A DNA stretch of 64,000 nt from Rotaria socialis (taxonomy: Eukaryota > Rotifera > Eurotatoria > Philodinida > Philodinidae), in NCBI GenBank assembly GCA_905331475.1, contig CAJNYU010002338.1, positions 62,001 to 126,000 of the forward strand, written 5' to 3'. The number at the start of each line of letters is the position of its first letter. Positions within the stretch are counted from its first letter, which is position 1. A model generated the notes under the pieces. That model made no database searches. It was not told the DNA's origin and worked only from the letters and a program-made list of their open reading frames with translations. Below, in pieces: positions 46,698-61,650 of this stretch. The position numbers were made by a program, and so were the translations under genes.

Positions 46698-47504
46698 TGA
46701 AAGAAGAGAAATAGTGGTACATGTGAATGCCGTCGAGTTTTTGCCTCGTCATCATGAAGCAACGCCTGGAAGGAACGAGAAAGAAAATACTGATGACAAT
46801 GCACATTTATGACAAGGAAAAATAAAACGTCTATACACTTATCCAAACGAGATTTTTCTTCTTTTTTTTTATAACCTGGTGAAGATAATTTGAGACGATA
46901 TACTTGATACTTGAACAAGTTTGCCATTCAAAAAAATGGATCAAATAAAAGAAGATAGTGTAATCTATTGTATTGGAGTTTAATTAGCATAAACTTCTTT
47001 TAAATTGTAGAATAGATTATCATTTTAACTTGTTCACTTAGTTCACAGTTGATAAGCAAAATAAAATGAACCTTTCAATCCTTCAAGCACTGCAGTATTT
47101 TAAAAATTAGCCAGAGACGGAACGAGTTCTTTCTGTTTATATTATGATTATATTTGGAACTTCAGTTTTGATTAACATTGTAATATATTTCGAAAAAATA
47201 TAATTAATACTAGAGACGCCCATGAAAATTTTATTTATTACACAAACCTTAGTAGATTCTTTTGATTTGTTGTAACTCTCAGTTTTTTTTTAAATTTTAA
47301 ATGATTCGTTTGAATAAAGATAATTATTTTACCAAACGATATGCAATGCACCAAGACAATTCGATAGTATCAAAAAGTAAATTTCTCTTGGTTAAATAGC
47401 TTTCAAAATCCAACTTAGTCTACACTAACGGGTATCCATTGAATATTATGAGATCATTAGTTAGTTATTTGAACAAAATTTCAATTCTAGCTGCTTCTAA
47501 TTAC
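46698..47504. other. intergenic, no gene seen
   Basis: AT-rich. The minus-strand ORF at 46631-46927 overlaps the promoter of GST copy B and has no motif. Confidence 0.55.
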
Positions 47505-47601
47505 ATTATCTTGATCAAATAAGTCGAATTGTTTAGCAAGATATTGAAAGATCAATCTTACTTTTGATAATTTAGTATTATCAAATTCAAGAATAGACAT
47601 G
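47505..47601 (-). pseudogene. relic of a third sigma-class GST
   Basis: The minus strand reads MSILEFDNTKLSKV followed by YLAKQFDLFDQDN. This aligns without gaps to the glutathione-binding segment of copies A and B ([14 protein letters not shown] ... [13 protein letters not shown]). The nucleotide match is strong over about 95 bp, and nothing convincing remains on either side. A third tandem copy has therefore decayed to a fragment of one subdomain. Confidence 0.8.
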
Positions 47602-50469
47602 GTGAGTAGACACAAGTATTATTTTATAACGATCGATGATATATTGTTTCATATTTACATTCATGATACTGGTGATTACTCCCACTGCCGAGAACACTAC
47701 TCAACTGAAACTTCATATCTGAACTCCTTTCGACCTTGGACAGAGATCTGAATCAACCTAAAAGAAGCCAGATTTTTTTTCTATCTTCAAGAACCTTAGC
47801 ACCGATTTATGACTGTTTTCCTAGATTTTCGAATCAGTTTAAGCTAAATTATACAAAAACAAGTCTGGTAATTTCGCTTGAAACTTTCGGGCGAAGTTAT
47901 GTCTACTGATTCGTTCAATATCTTCAATGTTCGACAACTTGCATCATAGTCCCAAGAATGTCAGAAACATGCTTTTGCCACTGAACATTTCTCTATCTTT
48001 CAAAAGTTCCTGTACTTATCGATAGAACGAATTCTAGAATGAAAATTCAGCAAATTAGTTATAATTAAGCGTCCAAACTACACGAGAAGAAATCTTTGAG
48101 AATGTTGTTCGTCACATCGTTGTAGATCAAACATGATCTGAAATCACAAATATCATTTTGGAACTCTCACTCAATAAGAATTTTGCAGGCAGCCTCCGAA
48201 GTTTTGTTAATATCATACCATAAACGATACAAACAAGAAGGAACAAGTTGTAGAGTCTTTTCACATACATATTCTACCTATGTGTGCTTTCAATACTTCT
48301 GCATTTTTCAAGCGACTTACATGAAGAAGTTGATGATTAAATATAAAGGAAGATTGTAGGTTAACTCATAGGCATTGCCCGAGTGAGAATTTACGGTGAA
48401 TTATTTTAGAAATGATTATTTATTATTCTAATAAAAGTCAAACTAATTTCATTTTGAAATTTCTATACTATTCGTAATATAGATTTCATTAGAACGTAAA
48501 CGTTTTGCAGTACTTCGAAAAAGGTCAAACAGATAAATTCTAATTTAAAATTGCTAAAATATTCAGATTAACAAAACTCAAAGAAAAAAATAAAACCAGT
48601 TATACGTAACTCAAATCCTTTTGACTTTATTAGCAATGGCAAGATATCGATGAAACATCTATGTATGACGTATTAGATAAAAAATGTTTTACTCATTTAA
48701 GAAGCAAAAATTTTATGTGAAGGATTTATTAGACGATCTCAATCAAGCTGGAAATCTTTCAATAGAAATAATCAACACGATAGTAGTATTTACTTGTAAG
48801 CTGTGTCTCGATTTTACTCACATATACATGTATGTCTTATGGAGACGTCCTATGACACATATACTAAAAGTAATACATAAGTAAAACATAATATTTTTTC
48901 GAGTACTGTATTATTTTCAAAAGAATCGTATTTGAAGAATTCAAAGTTTTCTCATCGTTGGATGTAGCTTTTGATATAATCTCTTTCCTGGTCATAAAAT
49001 TTTTGTTTCGTTTTAAATGTAAAAACAGTTCCAATTAGAGATAATATTCATACGGACTATTAACAATAGACGAACGTGAACATGCATTTTAACAATTTGT
49101 AAATTGTCCGATACTCAACAAAATTCAGAAGGACGAAGAAAAACGAAATCATGCGAAATCTTTTCCCAATAATATATTGTAGAAAAAAAATCTATCACTA
49201 CATTATATATTGTTTAGCTGTCGATTGTTTTTCTGCTTCGTTCAAATTCGATTTTAATACGATCACTTCTTCACTTTTTGGTTCGTCAACATGTTATTTT
49301 ACCTCGGATATAAAGAGGAAGACGCGAAAAGAAATGAATGATAATAGTAAGCATACTTATGAAACAGAAATAATCTCAGCCTACTATAGATTTTTTTGAA
49401 AAGTCTTCGTAAACAGTATTCATCAACGATTGTGATAATTTTATGTTACAAAAAAAAATGAATAGTTCTAATTTTTATTCAACCAAAAATACAAAGATCT
49501 GATGACTTTAGATTGTTCGAATGAGGAAGAGAGATAGCCAGAAGGAAATATTCTAGCAAAGCTTGAAATTGTTTCTGTTTTTGTCTTCGGAAACTCCTGC
49601 TTTTTAGCCTAACAGTTGCCAAAAAGTGCATTCTGCTCCTCCGTTCAAATATTGATGACCGACCTCTAAAGAACTCGATCAATCATTTGATTTACTAGAT
49701 CACTTCTTCTCATTGGTATTTTTGCGACAATACAATAAATTAGTACTGATCAAATGACGACACCGTGGTTGAAATAGTAGACATCAATACGTGACGATGT
49801 CTACTAGACATCATTTCACAGACATATTCACGACAACAGTGATCAACATCAGTTAGGAATTGTGAGTGTCTCGTCCTGTTCTTTCTTCTTCATATCACAC
49901 AAAATCAAACAAATAAGAAAATGAGTCGCACATACATTGGATATCGATCCTATTCATAAATACTTTCAATACTACTCCTCGGTTGATTACTATTTTTTTC
50001 GCGTGTATATAAATGTAAATCGTAATAATTAGAATTTATCATGAAATATTGAACATAGTTTTAATCAAGATATTAATATGATTATATAAGAGTTCGTGTA
50101 ATTCACTTATCAAAAAGTGCGATAATTGAACGCACAATTCTCACCTATTGACATTGATGAGAAAAAACAGCTTCTGTCAACAATGCTCGTCTCTTTCATT
50201 GAGTCATTCATTCGTTCATATTCTCATTTGCAAAGACACATTAAGAAGACGAACGCACGAGTATATTTATTGCTGATCAACTCACTTGCACGTCTATTTA
50301 TGTTTGGTTCGTTTTTTCTTACTATCTCATACACGGTATATTATTAAACGATTCGTATTCATTCAACCATTTATCACTCATTAAATGAAAGTAAAACGAT
50401 TTATATATGAATATATGATCAGATATTTGTTTTAATGCTCAATGAATAAAATAAGATTGGTTCATTGAC
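47602..50469. other. intergenic, no gene seen
   Basis: The part from about 47650 to 48330 is a little richer in GC and may hold unrecognised decayed sequence. The remainder is AT-rich, with short ORFs (48684-48884, 49151-49399, 50126-50347) lacking motifs or splice support. Confidence 0.5.
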
Positions 50470-53071
50470 ATGGATGACCGAGACGGGCTTGAACAACAAT
50501 ATTTTGAAGCGAGAAAATCAACTATGAAGAACACGAATAGTAAAAAAACTGCAAAATCTGAAAGTCGAATTAAATCGAAATTAGGTCTGTCAGATTAATA
50601 GACTATTTTTTGAAGTATTTATTATATTTTTCTAAATAGAATTTATCAAAAAATTACCTCATTCAGTACTATCAAATAGTACAATGGAAAAGGCACGAGC
50701 ATTTTTTCGCTCGACAGAACTTAAACATAATCATATTATCAATAATAATGAACAAATGTTATCAGCAAATCAACAACATAATACTGTTAATACTCTTTCT
50801 TCTTCTTCTTTTGATTCTAATTTTATTAATGAAAATACAAAAACTAATAATATATCATTAAAATCAATAATGGCTACAATTCATATTTCAACACCAAATA
50901 TGATAAGAGTTGATAAAATAAATAATCCTCAAGTAATGCTTGGTCATCAATCTTATTATAATAATCGAAATAACTATCAATTGTCATCAAATTATTTTCA
51001 AAATAAATATAAACAATATTTAAAACCAACATTATTATTACCTAAACAATACTATAATGACATAGTGCATAAACGCAATCATAAACATTGCATATCTACT
51101 CCCAAACAAGGTAACAATAAGAAATCCTTAGCTGATATTTCAAATAACAAATAACCAAACAAGAAATTTATTTTATTGTCTCGAGAAAAGCAATTAATTA
51201 AAATAATTATTTGTTTTTCTTTTGAATTTAGAGTCAAGTTCATCTTCATCTGGATCAATACTACCGATTCCTGATTTGACATATGCAACTCGTATATATT
51301 CACCATTTAACTACACGGCTCCTAAAACGGTAACTTCATTAAATGATCCGATGTCTATTTTGTTGTTTAATAATCGACCAAATGTTTTGTGTAAAATAAA
51401 ATCCTTGTCAAATGACGACTCTTATGAATCTTCATGTTCTGTAATACGTCGACTACCATCATCATCGTCATCAATGTTAACCTGGAATCAATGTGTCCGT
51501 CGTCTCAATGCAGAATATAAATCAACAATAATTGCTCTTCAACAAGCAAAAAAATATTTAGAACAGATCGATTCAAATCCAACAAAATCAATTTCCAAAT
51601 ATACTAATTTAGTGGCACGTGCTACTAAAACTTTATCAAACAATGAAAGAAAAAAAACAGCAAATGTTACATTTTGTTTGCCTGCATTATCAGCATTATC
51701 AATGACTGAACAGTTTTCTTTTCATTCAACTTCAACAAAAAAGATAAAACCAAATAAAATTTTACCGTCTATTATTTTTTCCAAACCAAAATTAATCAAA
51801 CCTGTTCAATTAGATTCATTTTCTCCATCATTGCAATTCGAATCTATGTCATCTACTGATGAAAACCATGAAAAATTAGATTCTATTGAAAAAATTATTA
51901 GAAAATTGAATGATCTTAATAATTCTTTAGAATCAATTAAAATGGAATCTTCAACTTTAATTGATCGTGATTTAAAAGAAACTTCTGTTCAATCTATAAT
52001 AACATCATCACCTGAATTAGTTTTAATAAATAAAAAGCATCCATCAGAAAATTCTCTATATGAAGAAGAAATAACATATACAATAGAAACATTTTATAAA
52101 AGTACAGATAACAGTGAAAATGGTTCATCATCAGATTGCCAACAAGTTGTTATCATTCAAGAAAAAACAAGTGAAGAACAATTTAATTTAGCACAAGAAA
52201 AACAGCATCAACAAATGCAAACAAACGATAACTTTTCTGAACGTGAATTAAAAAGTCATGAATCGAAATCGAAACTTATATCAGACTACGATTCACTGAC
52301 AAATTCAGAACGAACTGACAAGTAAATAATTCTTCTACGTGTGTTTTTGTTTATTGTTTCTCATTTTAGTCTTCGTGCAAATGAGAAATTACCAGAAAAT
52401 TTAATTGAAAGCGCAACTACTCTTATCAATAGTAGTAGCAGTAGTACTACTACATCGTTGAAAAACAAAAATAAATCAATATCACAAATATCAAAGCGTT
52501 CACTAGCAACGAAAACGAATGACGCTCATTTATTACAAACTCCAAAAACTGTTTCATCGAATAAATTAAACCTATCGTCTGGAACAATTACCAATAATGC
52601 AATTATACCAATACGAAACACAATAAAAATGACCAATAGCAAAGCTCAATCACAGGTATATTTAAACAGTCACTGTTGAATATAAAAAAACAACAGCATA
52701 ATATTGTATTTCAGTCATCGTCCAATACAAAAAAACAACCGTTGAACAAAAGCAGTTATCTAAATGAGTTTCAGCATCAAACAAGTAATTACTTAGATTT
52801 TCATAGATTCGCTTAGAAATAATTTATAAGACAATTAAAATTTTAATGAGATTTTAAATATATATGTATGTATAAATATCAATTTTATTCGTTAGATCCG
52901 TCGACATTATCAACGCGTAAAAATCATGTCAAATCAATAGTACATCAATTAAATGCGAATGCATCGTCTCATATTATTGTTTCTTCATTAAAAACCAATA
53001 AACGAACATATCCTTCGGTTTCTATTCATCCAACAATATCTACCGTTAAAACTACAATACAACGAAAATAA
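50470..53071 (+). CDS. unknown Ser/Asn/Thr-rich, probably disordered protein
   Basis: Six exons: 50470-50584, 50640-51110, 51232-52321, 52370-52655, 52715-52784 and 52896-53071, giving 735 residues. Five GT-AG introns of 48-121 bp all keep one frame, which is strong evidence for a real gene. No domain was recognised. The protein is basic and polar, with Ser, Asn, Thr and Lys runs (SSSSSSGS, SSSSSTTTS). A more ordered, helix-prone stretch runs from LTWNQCVRRLNAEYKSTI to KYTNLVARATKTLSNNERKK in exon 3, and a second acidic coiled-coil-like stretch around EKIIRKLNDLNNSLESIKME. There is no signal peptide or membrane helix. The composition suggests a scaffold, cytoskeletal or regulatory role, but that is a guess. 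It is tail to tail with the arrestin-domain gene, 82 bp apart. Confidence 0.75.
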
Positions 53072-53153
53072 TCAACATCATGTTTTTCTTCGTATATTCT
53101 ACTTTTGGAACGAACGAACATATATTTATAAATTGAAGAGAAAAAAAATTGAT

Positions 53154-54872
53154 TTATTCAATACCAATAGGCACAGTTAAATGAAGATTAGACTTAGTTG
53201 TACTTTGTATTTGAGTTGTTAAACGTAGTGCATATGTAATAGAAATGCATGGAACATTATCGGGTTGACCATTTCCATTTGGAATATATGTTGGTGGTAA
53301 ATTGGATGGTAAATTTAATTCACATGTTGTATTTATGAGACTTTCTTGTGTATTTTCATTTATTTCTTTCAGTTGATTTGTAAAAATTTCATTTTCAAAT
53401 TTTATTTCATTTAATGAAACAACTTGCATTAATTGTGCTACTACTGATTGAATTTGTTTTTGTTTTGGATTTTTTATAGAAATCGATAGTAGAACAGTGG
53501 AGCTATCTCGTCCAGAATAAAACGATCTTTGTAAACTGCAAACCATATTCATATCGTCAGAACCTAGTTAAAAAAAATAAAACTTGTAATTTCAATTTCA
53601 ATGGTAAATATGAGAAAATGTATTTTACACATTTCATGATGAAAGGAAATAAAATATAAAATGTAAAACAATTAAATGATTTATATTGATTAGAAGTTAA
53701 TTATAAGAGTCAAATTTAATAAACACTCAATCGACAATCATAAAAGATATCTTCGTTATTGGAAACGAATTTTTCAATATTCTGAAGTTATCTTGGCATT
53801 CGATCGGATCTTTTATATTTACTCCAGAAATACAAGAAATCAATAGTTTTCGGATGCATCTTAAAACACAAAAATTGTAGCTGAATGGTAATCAGAACAT
53901 GAAACCATTATCTATATGTGAACAAGACCGCTGTTTCTTAAACAATACCATATAAAAAGGCTCCTGAGGTATTGCTAGAGAAACTTGTCTTATTCTTCAG
54001 CCATGGTGGCCATCAAAAATATCTTAGAAGGATCCTTTTCTCTCTACCAAAGACCGTGAAAAGTATTTGAATATTGACATTATTTCTTTCTAAATTAATT
54101 ACGGGATGCATACGGATTAGATTCATGTCTGAAGTAGAGTTATTATGAATTTTTATCGCCAACATTCATTTCCATTAGGAAATAATTGATCGAACAATCA
54201 ATACTAAGACGAATTCCTTATTCTGTGATATTAACAGTAATATTGTATTTCACATAGAAGTCTCGAAGGAATTGCACTAGCATTTTTTTACTTGAATTCA
54301 ATTACATTATAATTGACGATACAATATTGTTCATAGAGAATAAGCCCGAATATGAAAGTAAAGACACTATTACCTGTTACTTTACGAGATAAAGGCTCAG
54401 TAATAAGAGGTGTCGGTGGAGCTAATATGATTTTTTTTCGAATATTTGTCAATAATCTTTCATCGTGATAAACGTAAAGATAATAAACAACAGAGAATTC
54501 TTTAAATTCACATGATGGTGGTAAATTGATACTAAGCGGAATACGAAATGGAATATTCGTGTGACGATTTTTTATTATTCTTGCAATACCATTTTCATGT
54601 GATGTAACAATTGGAAACGAATAAGTAAAAAAAACTGTGTGATCTTTCGATTGTGATGATTTACTTGTTGATTGAGATGAAGATTTGTTGTTTTCAATCA
54701 ATTGGCCGATTAAATCAATGCGAATTGTTTTTTCAACACGTAGTTTTCTACGAATATTTATTTGAAATTCACCTTGAATTATTGAAAGACCACGATAAAA
54801 ACGATCTGCTGACAAAAGTGTTAATGAATATTTAGCGTTTATTAATGACGATTTTGTTGACTTTAGACCCAT
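53154..54872 (-). CDS. arrestin-domain-containing protein
   Basis: Two exons, 54374-54872 and 53154-53563, joined in frame across an 810-bp GT-AG intron; 302 residues. The start is taken at the ATG at 54872. The N-terminal arrestin-like half has the strand pattern of the fold (YRGLSIIQGEFQINI, then RIDLIGQL, and FRIPLSINLPPSCEF). The C-terminal half has CSLQRSFYSGRDSS and ends with the typical alternation ISITYALRLTT ... LHLTVPIGIE. Alpha-arrestins link membrane cargo to ubiquitin ligases for endocytosis, usually through PPxY motifs in a long tail. This protein stops right after the second arrestin domain, so no PPxY tail is present and that link is probably missing or indirect. Confidence 0.8.
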
Positions 54873-57800
54873 CTTCAATGAAGAAAGAAAAAACAGAAAT
54901 GAAGGTTGCCATTCGTTAATGAAGTAGCAGAGAATAATAATCGTTGCATGTCACAGTTACATATTTAATTGAAGAATAAGAACAGATTGTCTCATTAATC
55001 GTTTGGCCGTCTTAAGCATGTCAACATTTTTCAAATTAGTGTCTATTAATTCTAGGGACAAGCTTTTATTAGATATTTTTTCGATTAGGTAAAATGCAAT
55101 ATAATGGCTGTAGTCTGGTTTTTTTTTCAAGTACATAAATAACCTAGTAGTTACTTAGCTATCTGAGTAGAGAACTTTCTATTGTATACCTGAACAAATT
55201 TAAACAAAAAAACTTTCAATATCTTCTCCTTAATTGCGATTCTCTTATATACATGAAGACAAACACTTCATCTTATAAAAACACATTTGTCGTCGACCAA
55301 TTCATTGCTTTTATTTAAGAGATTAAGTCGCAGTAGAATCAAAGATAAAGCTGTTGTGCGCGATTAAGAAACAGTAATCTAAGTAGCATCATATTTTTTA
55401 TTATGACATTACATCACAAAAAGAGAAAAAAACTATTTAAATTTGGTGAACATAAATCATAGGAAAAAATTCATAATATTCAAAGAACAAAGTGATGTGT
55501 GAACATGTTTATCAGCTATAGAGATAATTCAACGAGTCTATTGAGGTATTTTTCTTTTTCATTCCTACAAAAAAAGAAAATAATTTTCATTAAGTTAAGT
55601 ATCTTTCGTAACATCTTGACTTGAACTAGGTGTTTCTTTCTTTATCAAAATGTGAAATCTATCTGCAAGTAAGTTTGAATGAAACTCTCTGTCATACCGA
55701 TTACAAATGCAAATCATGATACGAGGTTAGATTAAAGTTTTTAAATAAAAATTTCTGGCAATCTGCTGCTGTAATTCTGTTGGTCGTGTATTGTAAAATT
55801 CTACTCGATACTTTATCATCTTTATAAATAATACGAAGAAAGGCTACTTCCGCTATTCGAATACACTAGAACATGTATTGTACTATTTATGCGTATCATC
55901 ATTTTGAAGAATACAATCATAAAATAGTTGTTAGAAAAACTTGTTAATATTATCGATTATCTAATCTAATAAATGCATAAACTATGTTCACAATATGACA
56001 GAAAAACAGATCTCATGATTAATTAACAGATGTTGACAGCGTTTTTCTTTTCTCCATTATGAGGAAACATATTCACATATGGTAAATCTGGAAATTCTCA
56101 ATTGTTAATTTAATGTGTTCTACAAAACTCTTAACAAAAAGCAACTAGATGCGCACAAATAAAAAAAGAAACAGTATTTGTCATTTCATTGTTTTTTCAT
56201 TACATAAGAGCTAAAATAGAATGAAGGTTTTGTAGTGCGTTTTTTTCTCTATAGTAAACGAACAAATTATTTGATGATGCACGCTAAATACGCGATTTTT
56301 TTATTAGATCAAATTTTTTCATCCACATATGTAATTGAGATACTATAGAAAATTTTAGTTTAAAATATTCGAAAAAATTGTTGAAAGGCAAAATTTGATA
56401 CAATATCTAGTTAATTTAAGAGAGAAAAAAACTCAAGCATATACTTATGTAAAATTTCTATTGATACTATAAAGTCATTTTTGGGCACTATTGATTAACC
56501 CTGCTGATTTAAATATTTTCCTTAATAAAAAATTGTCTACATACGTGTATCTAAACCTTGCTATTAACTGACTATATCAAACAGTGATTTCATAAGAGCA
56601 ACTAATCAAATAATCACAATGCTAAATGATTAGTCCTGCTTCTATTCTAATTGTGTCGATAAACCACTAAGATAGATTAACTTTTATATGAAACAGTTCA
56701 GTCATTGTTGTACTAAGATTTTAATTCAACTTTTCATTTCTGTGAATTTCTATCAATTGATATTCATCTTTGCACAACTACAACAGCAAAATATAAGACG
56801 ATAACAGAAAATGGAAATCAGAATGGTGAGAAACCTCATACATTATCAAGATGAAAACGAAAGTCATATCCTGGAAAATCCAATCAATGATGAAAAACAA
56901 AGAATGGATGACATTTGCCCAACGCCAAGAAAAGAAAAGAATATAAATAGATGCATATAACCATTTAGACAACCAGAGAAATGAGTTAGAAAAGCATAAT
57001 ACGCACGATAGAAATCATAAAAAAAGACTTATGACTGTTGCAAGAAAGAAGCCAGTAAAGGAATGTCGTAAAATAACTATACTTCCTCTCTATACAATTG
57101 TAATTTTCAATAGACAAAAGAGATCATTTTTATTTGATGTAACTAATATAATAAATGATGCAAAGAAGCTACGTGAAATATGTTTCACAGTACATGTCTT
57201 ATACAAAAAAATGCTTTCAAAATATCTCTTTAGTCTCAAAAGAAATAATATCAGCGAGTAAGGCATTTTACCAACGATACATGTTTTTTTTTCGACGTCT
57301 AACATTCGAGAGTTCACAAAGAAAAATACTATAATTTATGTGCTATTTCTTTGATTATTTCCTCATGATCACTACTGGATCAATACAATGGTTTTGGAGG
57401 TTTTATCTACTAAGTTATTAGAAAACTTTTCAAATGGATCTCAATCAATGTTAACGATATTTGACGATATACTATTATATCACACGACCTCGATTTTTGT
57501 AAACTACGCTTGTTAAAGCCAAGACCATGAAACAAAAGCTAATATTTTAACAATATCTGCTTCACACAGTTTCAAACAACTTACATGGAATCGGTTGTAC
57601 AATACACAATTCAATTTATTTCCGCTGGTGTTTCTGCCTTGTGATGTTGTTCATCAGCACAGTCGTTTTCTATCATGAATTTTCTCGTAATACACTAAAT
57701 TAGATTATACATCAGTAAATTACAATAAACTGCATACGATCATTGTATTAGTAAACATATTTTTCAAGAAGAGAAAGTCTTAAGCAATTAAATAAGCGTG

Positions 57801-59462
57801 GGTAGAAAGAAAATTTGACAATTATAAAATAAAACTCATCTGATCATAGGAGAAAATGTTGAATCTATTGAATTTCAGTATCGTCCTCATTCGTCATCAA
57901 CTTACTTCATAGCACCGTCACATTTCTATTTAGCTAAGTTTCACTTTTCTTTCAATAAAATGCATATTATTATTCATTCTAAAAACATCATAGTCAACGT
58001 CTTTCTGTATTATTTTCCACATAAATATTACTAATCATAATTTTTCTAGTTTTTTTATTCGATCTTAAATTAGGCTTTATCACATGTAGTTTAGATTGTC
58101 GACTTTCATAGGATTCTTTGCTATTTAGTGTCTACACTTGTTTGTTTTCTTGAAACGTTTGAAATCATTAATGAGATTCAAGTCTAACGATGATTAAATT
58201 CTGAAAAATAATGGTATAGAAAGACAATCATTACAAGCAGGAAAACACAACCAAAGTTGTCTGGAAAATATAAGTTATCACCGAGGAATGCATAGAGCTC
58301 AAGAAAAAACATTTTTCGAATCCTAAGAATATGGGATTCAGTTTTCAATGTCGACAAGAAGCTATTTTGAAATAGCATAGATGAAATGGGGATTGAAAAT
58401 TAAATGAATTTTCTTATCAAGTATCTGAAATACAAATATAAATCATGTTAACTATGCAATTTAGGTATGAAGCAAAAGAGCGAATGAAGAACTTATTAAT
58501 AAAAAATAAGGACGTTTTTGATAGCTAAATTTACACTTGCAATCATGATTGTATAGGATTGGCAGTGATGCTTTTCAAATGTTTACAACATTTCATCGAA
58601 TAGATCTCTATGAAACCTATTGGTTAATATATGGACGTGTTTACGATCATCAGTTATTTTAACTCGGTATTCTTGGATGTTTTCTCATTATGCATCTTTT
58701 ATTTCACTATTATTAAGCAACATTATTTGATTAATATGTCGAAAAAGTGGATCATCAATATTGAAATTATTGCATTCTTTGTGCATATATACATAGATAT
58801 TTTGGCCTTTGTCCTTGTCCAATTATAGACAGATAAGTAAATATGTTAACTTTTACCAAAGAAGAAAGCATTAGTTGCTATCTATTTACTCTTCAGACAA
58901 AAGAAGTATGTCAAAGCACGATTAAACAAGCGAATCAGACAACTCTAAAGTAATATCATCAATTCGTTAGCTTCTTTTTGTATCAATCATAAATAATAAC
59001 TCTAACCTCACGTTCATGTTTTGTTTTGCAGGAGAATAATAAGTACTTTTCTGTTTAGATCGAATTATATCGCAAACAAAATGTAACCGAATGAAATGTA
59101 ACCAGCCGTATAGAATTTTGCTTATTTTCAGTCAAAAACCTTTTGTCGATTGCCAATCATAGAAGATCATAAGTATTGATTTAGGAAAATATCGAACAGT
59201 AGACTGACATAACAAGAGAGTAAAATTCATATGACATTTGTATTATATTTGTCATCTCAGTTCTAATATTTGATCGATACCAATTAGAAAGTATCTGGTA
59301 CAAAATTAAAAAAAACAGAGCTTTATAACGCACTATTCAGAAATAGATATCTATTGTCATAGATGTTTGACTTTAGTCTCAAGTAAATATTATTGATCAT
59401 ATCTTATACGATATAAAAGAGTTCATAACATATTTTACATAGAAAGTGAAATGACTTCAATC
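54873..59462. other. intergenic, no gene seen
   Basis: About 4.6 kb, the longest stretch without a recognised gene. It is AT-rich with scattered short ORFs (for example 57031-57261, 58184-58378, 58631-58828), none with a motif or splice support. No RNA gene or repeat family was identified. Confidence 0.5.
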
Positions 59463-61613
59463 TTAAACACTAGCAAAAGTATTTCCTTCAGCACCAGTTA
59501 TAATCACATCAACCCATATACGCATGAGCTCAACAGTTGGAGCAACTAAATAATAAGGTCGCTCAATAGTTTTCACAATAAATGTTGCTTCACGTGGTTC
59601 AGGTGATCTTAATGATATTGATTGTAAATGATCGACATAAACTTCAAGAACTGATTGAAAATAAAAACAACCACGTAATTTTGTTTCGGTTTTATCTTGA
59701 TAGTAAAATAATAAACGTCGTTCACGATCAAATACAAACCAACGGCGATTCCATGTTTTAAATTTGATTCCACCCATTTTATGAAGATAACCACGACATG
59801 ATGTCGATGTTAGAATGATATGAGAAGAATTCAATAAATGACCAGCACCTTCAATATGTGCACGCAGATCAAAACCGATGGCACGTATTGGTAAATAACG
59901 TGTCAATGGGCGTTCCTAAAATGCAAAAAAAGACAATAGGTAAAAGTTTTAAAGAAAAAAAAACTAATGAATTATCTACTTGTATTCGATTTTTTTCACG
60001 TAGTTTCACTTCATAATCAGATTTTTCAATTCTAGTAGCTAATTTTTGTTCGATTTCAATTCGATTCATTTTTTTATTATATCGTTCAGGTAGCTAAATT
60101 TTATTGTAATAGTATAAATTCATGTAGGAAAAAGATATTTAATGCATTTCTTTTACTTGTTCTTCAAGAATGATCATTTTTTCTAGTTTATCTTTAGTCA
60201 TTTTGTCTTTTATTTCATGTGAATTATCATGATGATCATCTTTTCTTTCCATTCTATGTAAAGAAGATAAGTTACTTGAAAAACGTCAAAAAACATAATG
60301 TTACCTTGATGACGAAAATCCATCGGAATAATTCAATGTTCGATAAAGATATGTTGGAGTTGACTGATATAGATTACGTTTAGTACCATCAATATTTGAC
60401 CATGCATCTAAAATATTATTAAGTAAATGATAGTTCCAATGGAAGCGAAAATAAGAAAAAAAAGTTTATTACTATAGATTTTCTGTTCTAATTCGTTTGC
60501 TTCTAATTTTTTTTGTTTAAAAGCTAATTTTAATTTTTGTTTTTCTCGCTGAAGTTTTTCTTTTTCCATTATTGCTTGATACAGAGCGATATATTGTTCA
60601 TGATCAAGATCATGCAAAGTATTCTGAAAGATTTTCACTAAGAGAAAAGAAAAAACTTTGGTCAAATATTTTACTTGTCGAATTTGAGCATTTTGTGTAA
60701 CAAATTTCTGTTCATTTTGAAAATGTTGTTCAGCTTTTTCAAGTTCAGATTCACAGCGGATTTCTAATTCCATCAATTGATATTCAAGATCTTCATAATT
60801 TTTACGAGTTACAGCAATAATTTCTTTTGTTCTAAATTATATCATTGAGAAATTTACATTAGAAACAACGAAATTTACTTAAGAATTTTCTCGTCAGACG
60901 ATCGATAATTTTGTTCCAGTTTATGTAATTCATTTTCGAATTCAAAAAGAATATGTTTCGTATAATCAATCTCATCACGAATCTAAATATTGAACAACTG
61001 ATAACAAACGAAGTGACTATATTTTTTAAATTTTCTCACAGAATTTTTTTCTGCCATTATTCGTTCAATTAATAATTGTAAATTGTCATTTAACTGTCGT
61101 ATTTTCTGCTGATCACTTTCACTTGCATCTAAAATTTGTTTGAATACTAAATCATGTTCACCTTCGATCAATGCTTGTTCAATTTCCAACTAAAACAATA
61201 AATACATAAACAAGTGTTGACCTCATAGATATACATATACAGAAAGAGAGAGATTTGATATAAAACAGACGAGATAATAACAGTTATCATCATCTAATGT
61301 AGTGGCATCACTATTACATAATTATTTTGCTTTATGACCTTATTGATCATGTTCTCTACGTGCATCAAATAAGGAATATCTAATTATTTTTCTTGATGAA
61401 AGCAACTTGTTATTTGTCGATGCTTCTATGGAGCAAAGGAAATGATTGGCAACCAGATCGTCTAGAATAGGGAAAATGTCTATGATATCTATTAGTTGGG
61501 GACTTCAAACGTTCTTTTTTTTTATATCTAGATATGGGAATGTCAAAGAATATTTTTCTATTAAACGAAAGATCCACACATGACATTACTATATTGACAA
61601 GATCAAGGATGAG

Positions 61614-61650
<37 letters not shown>

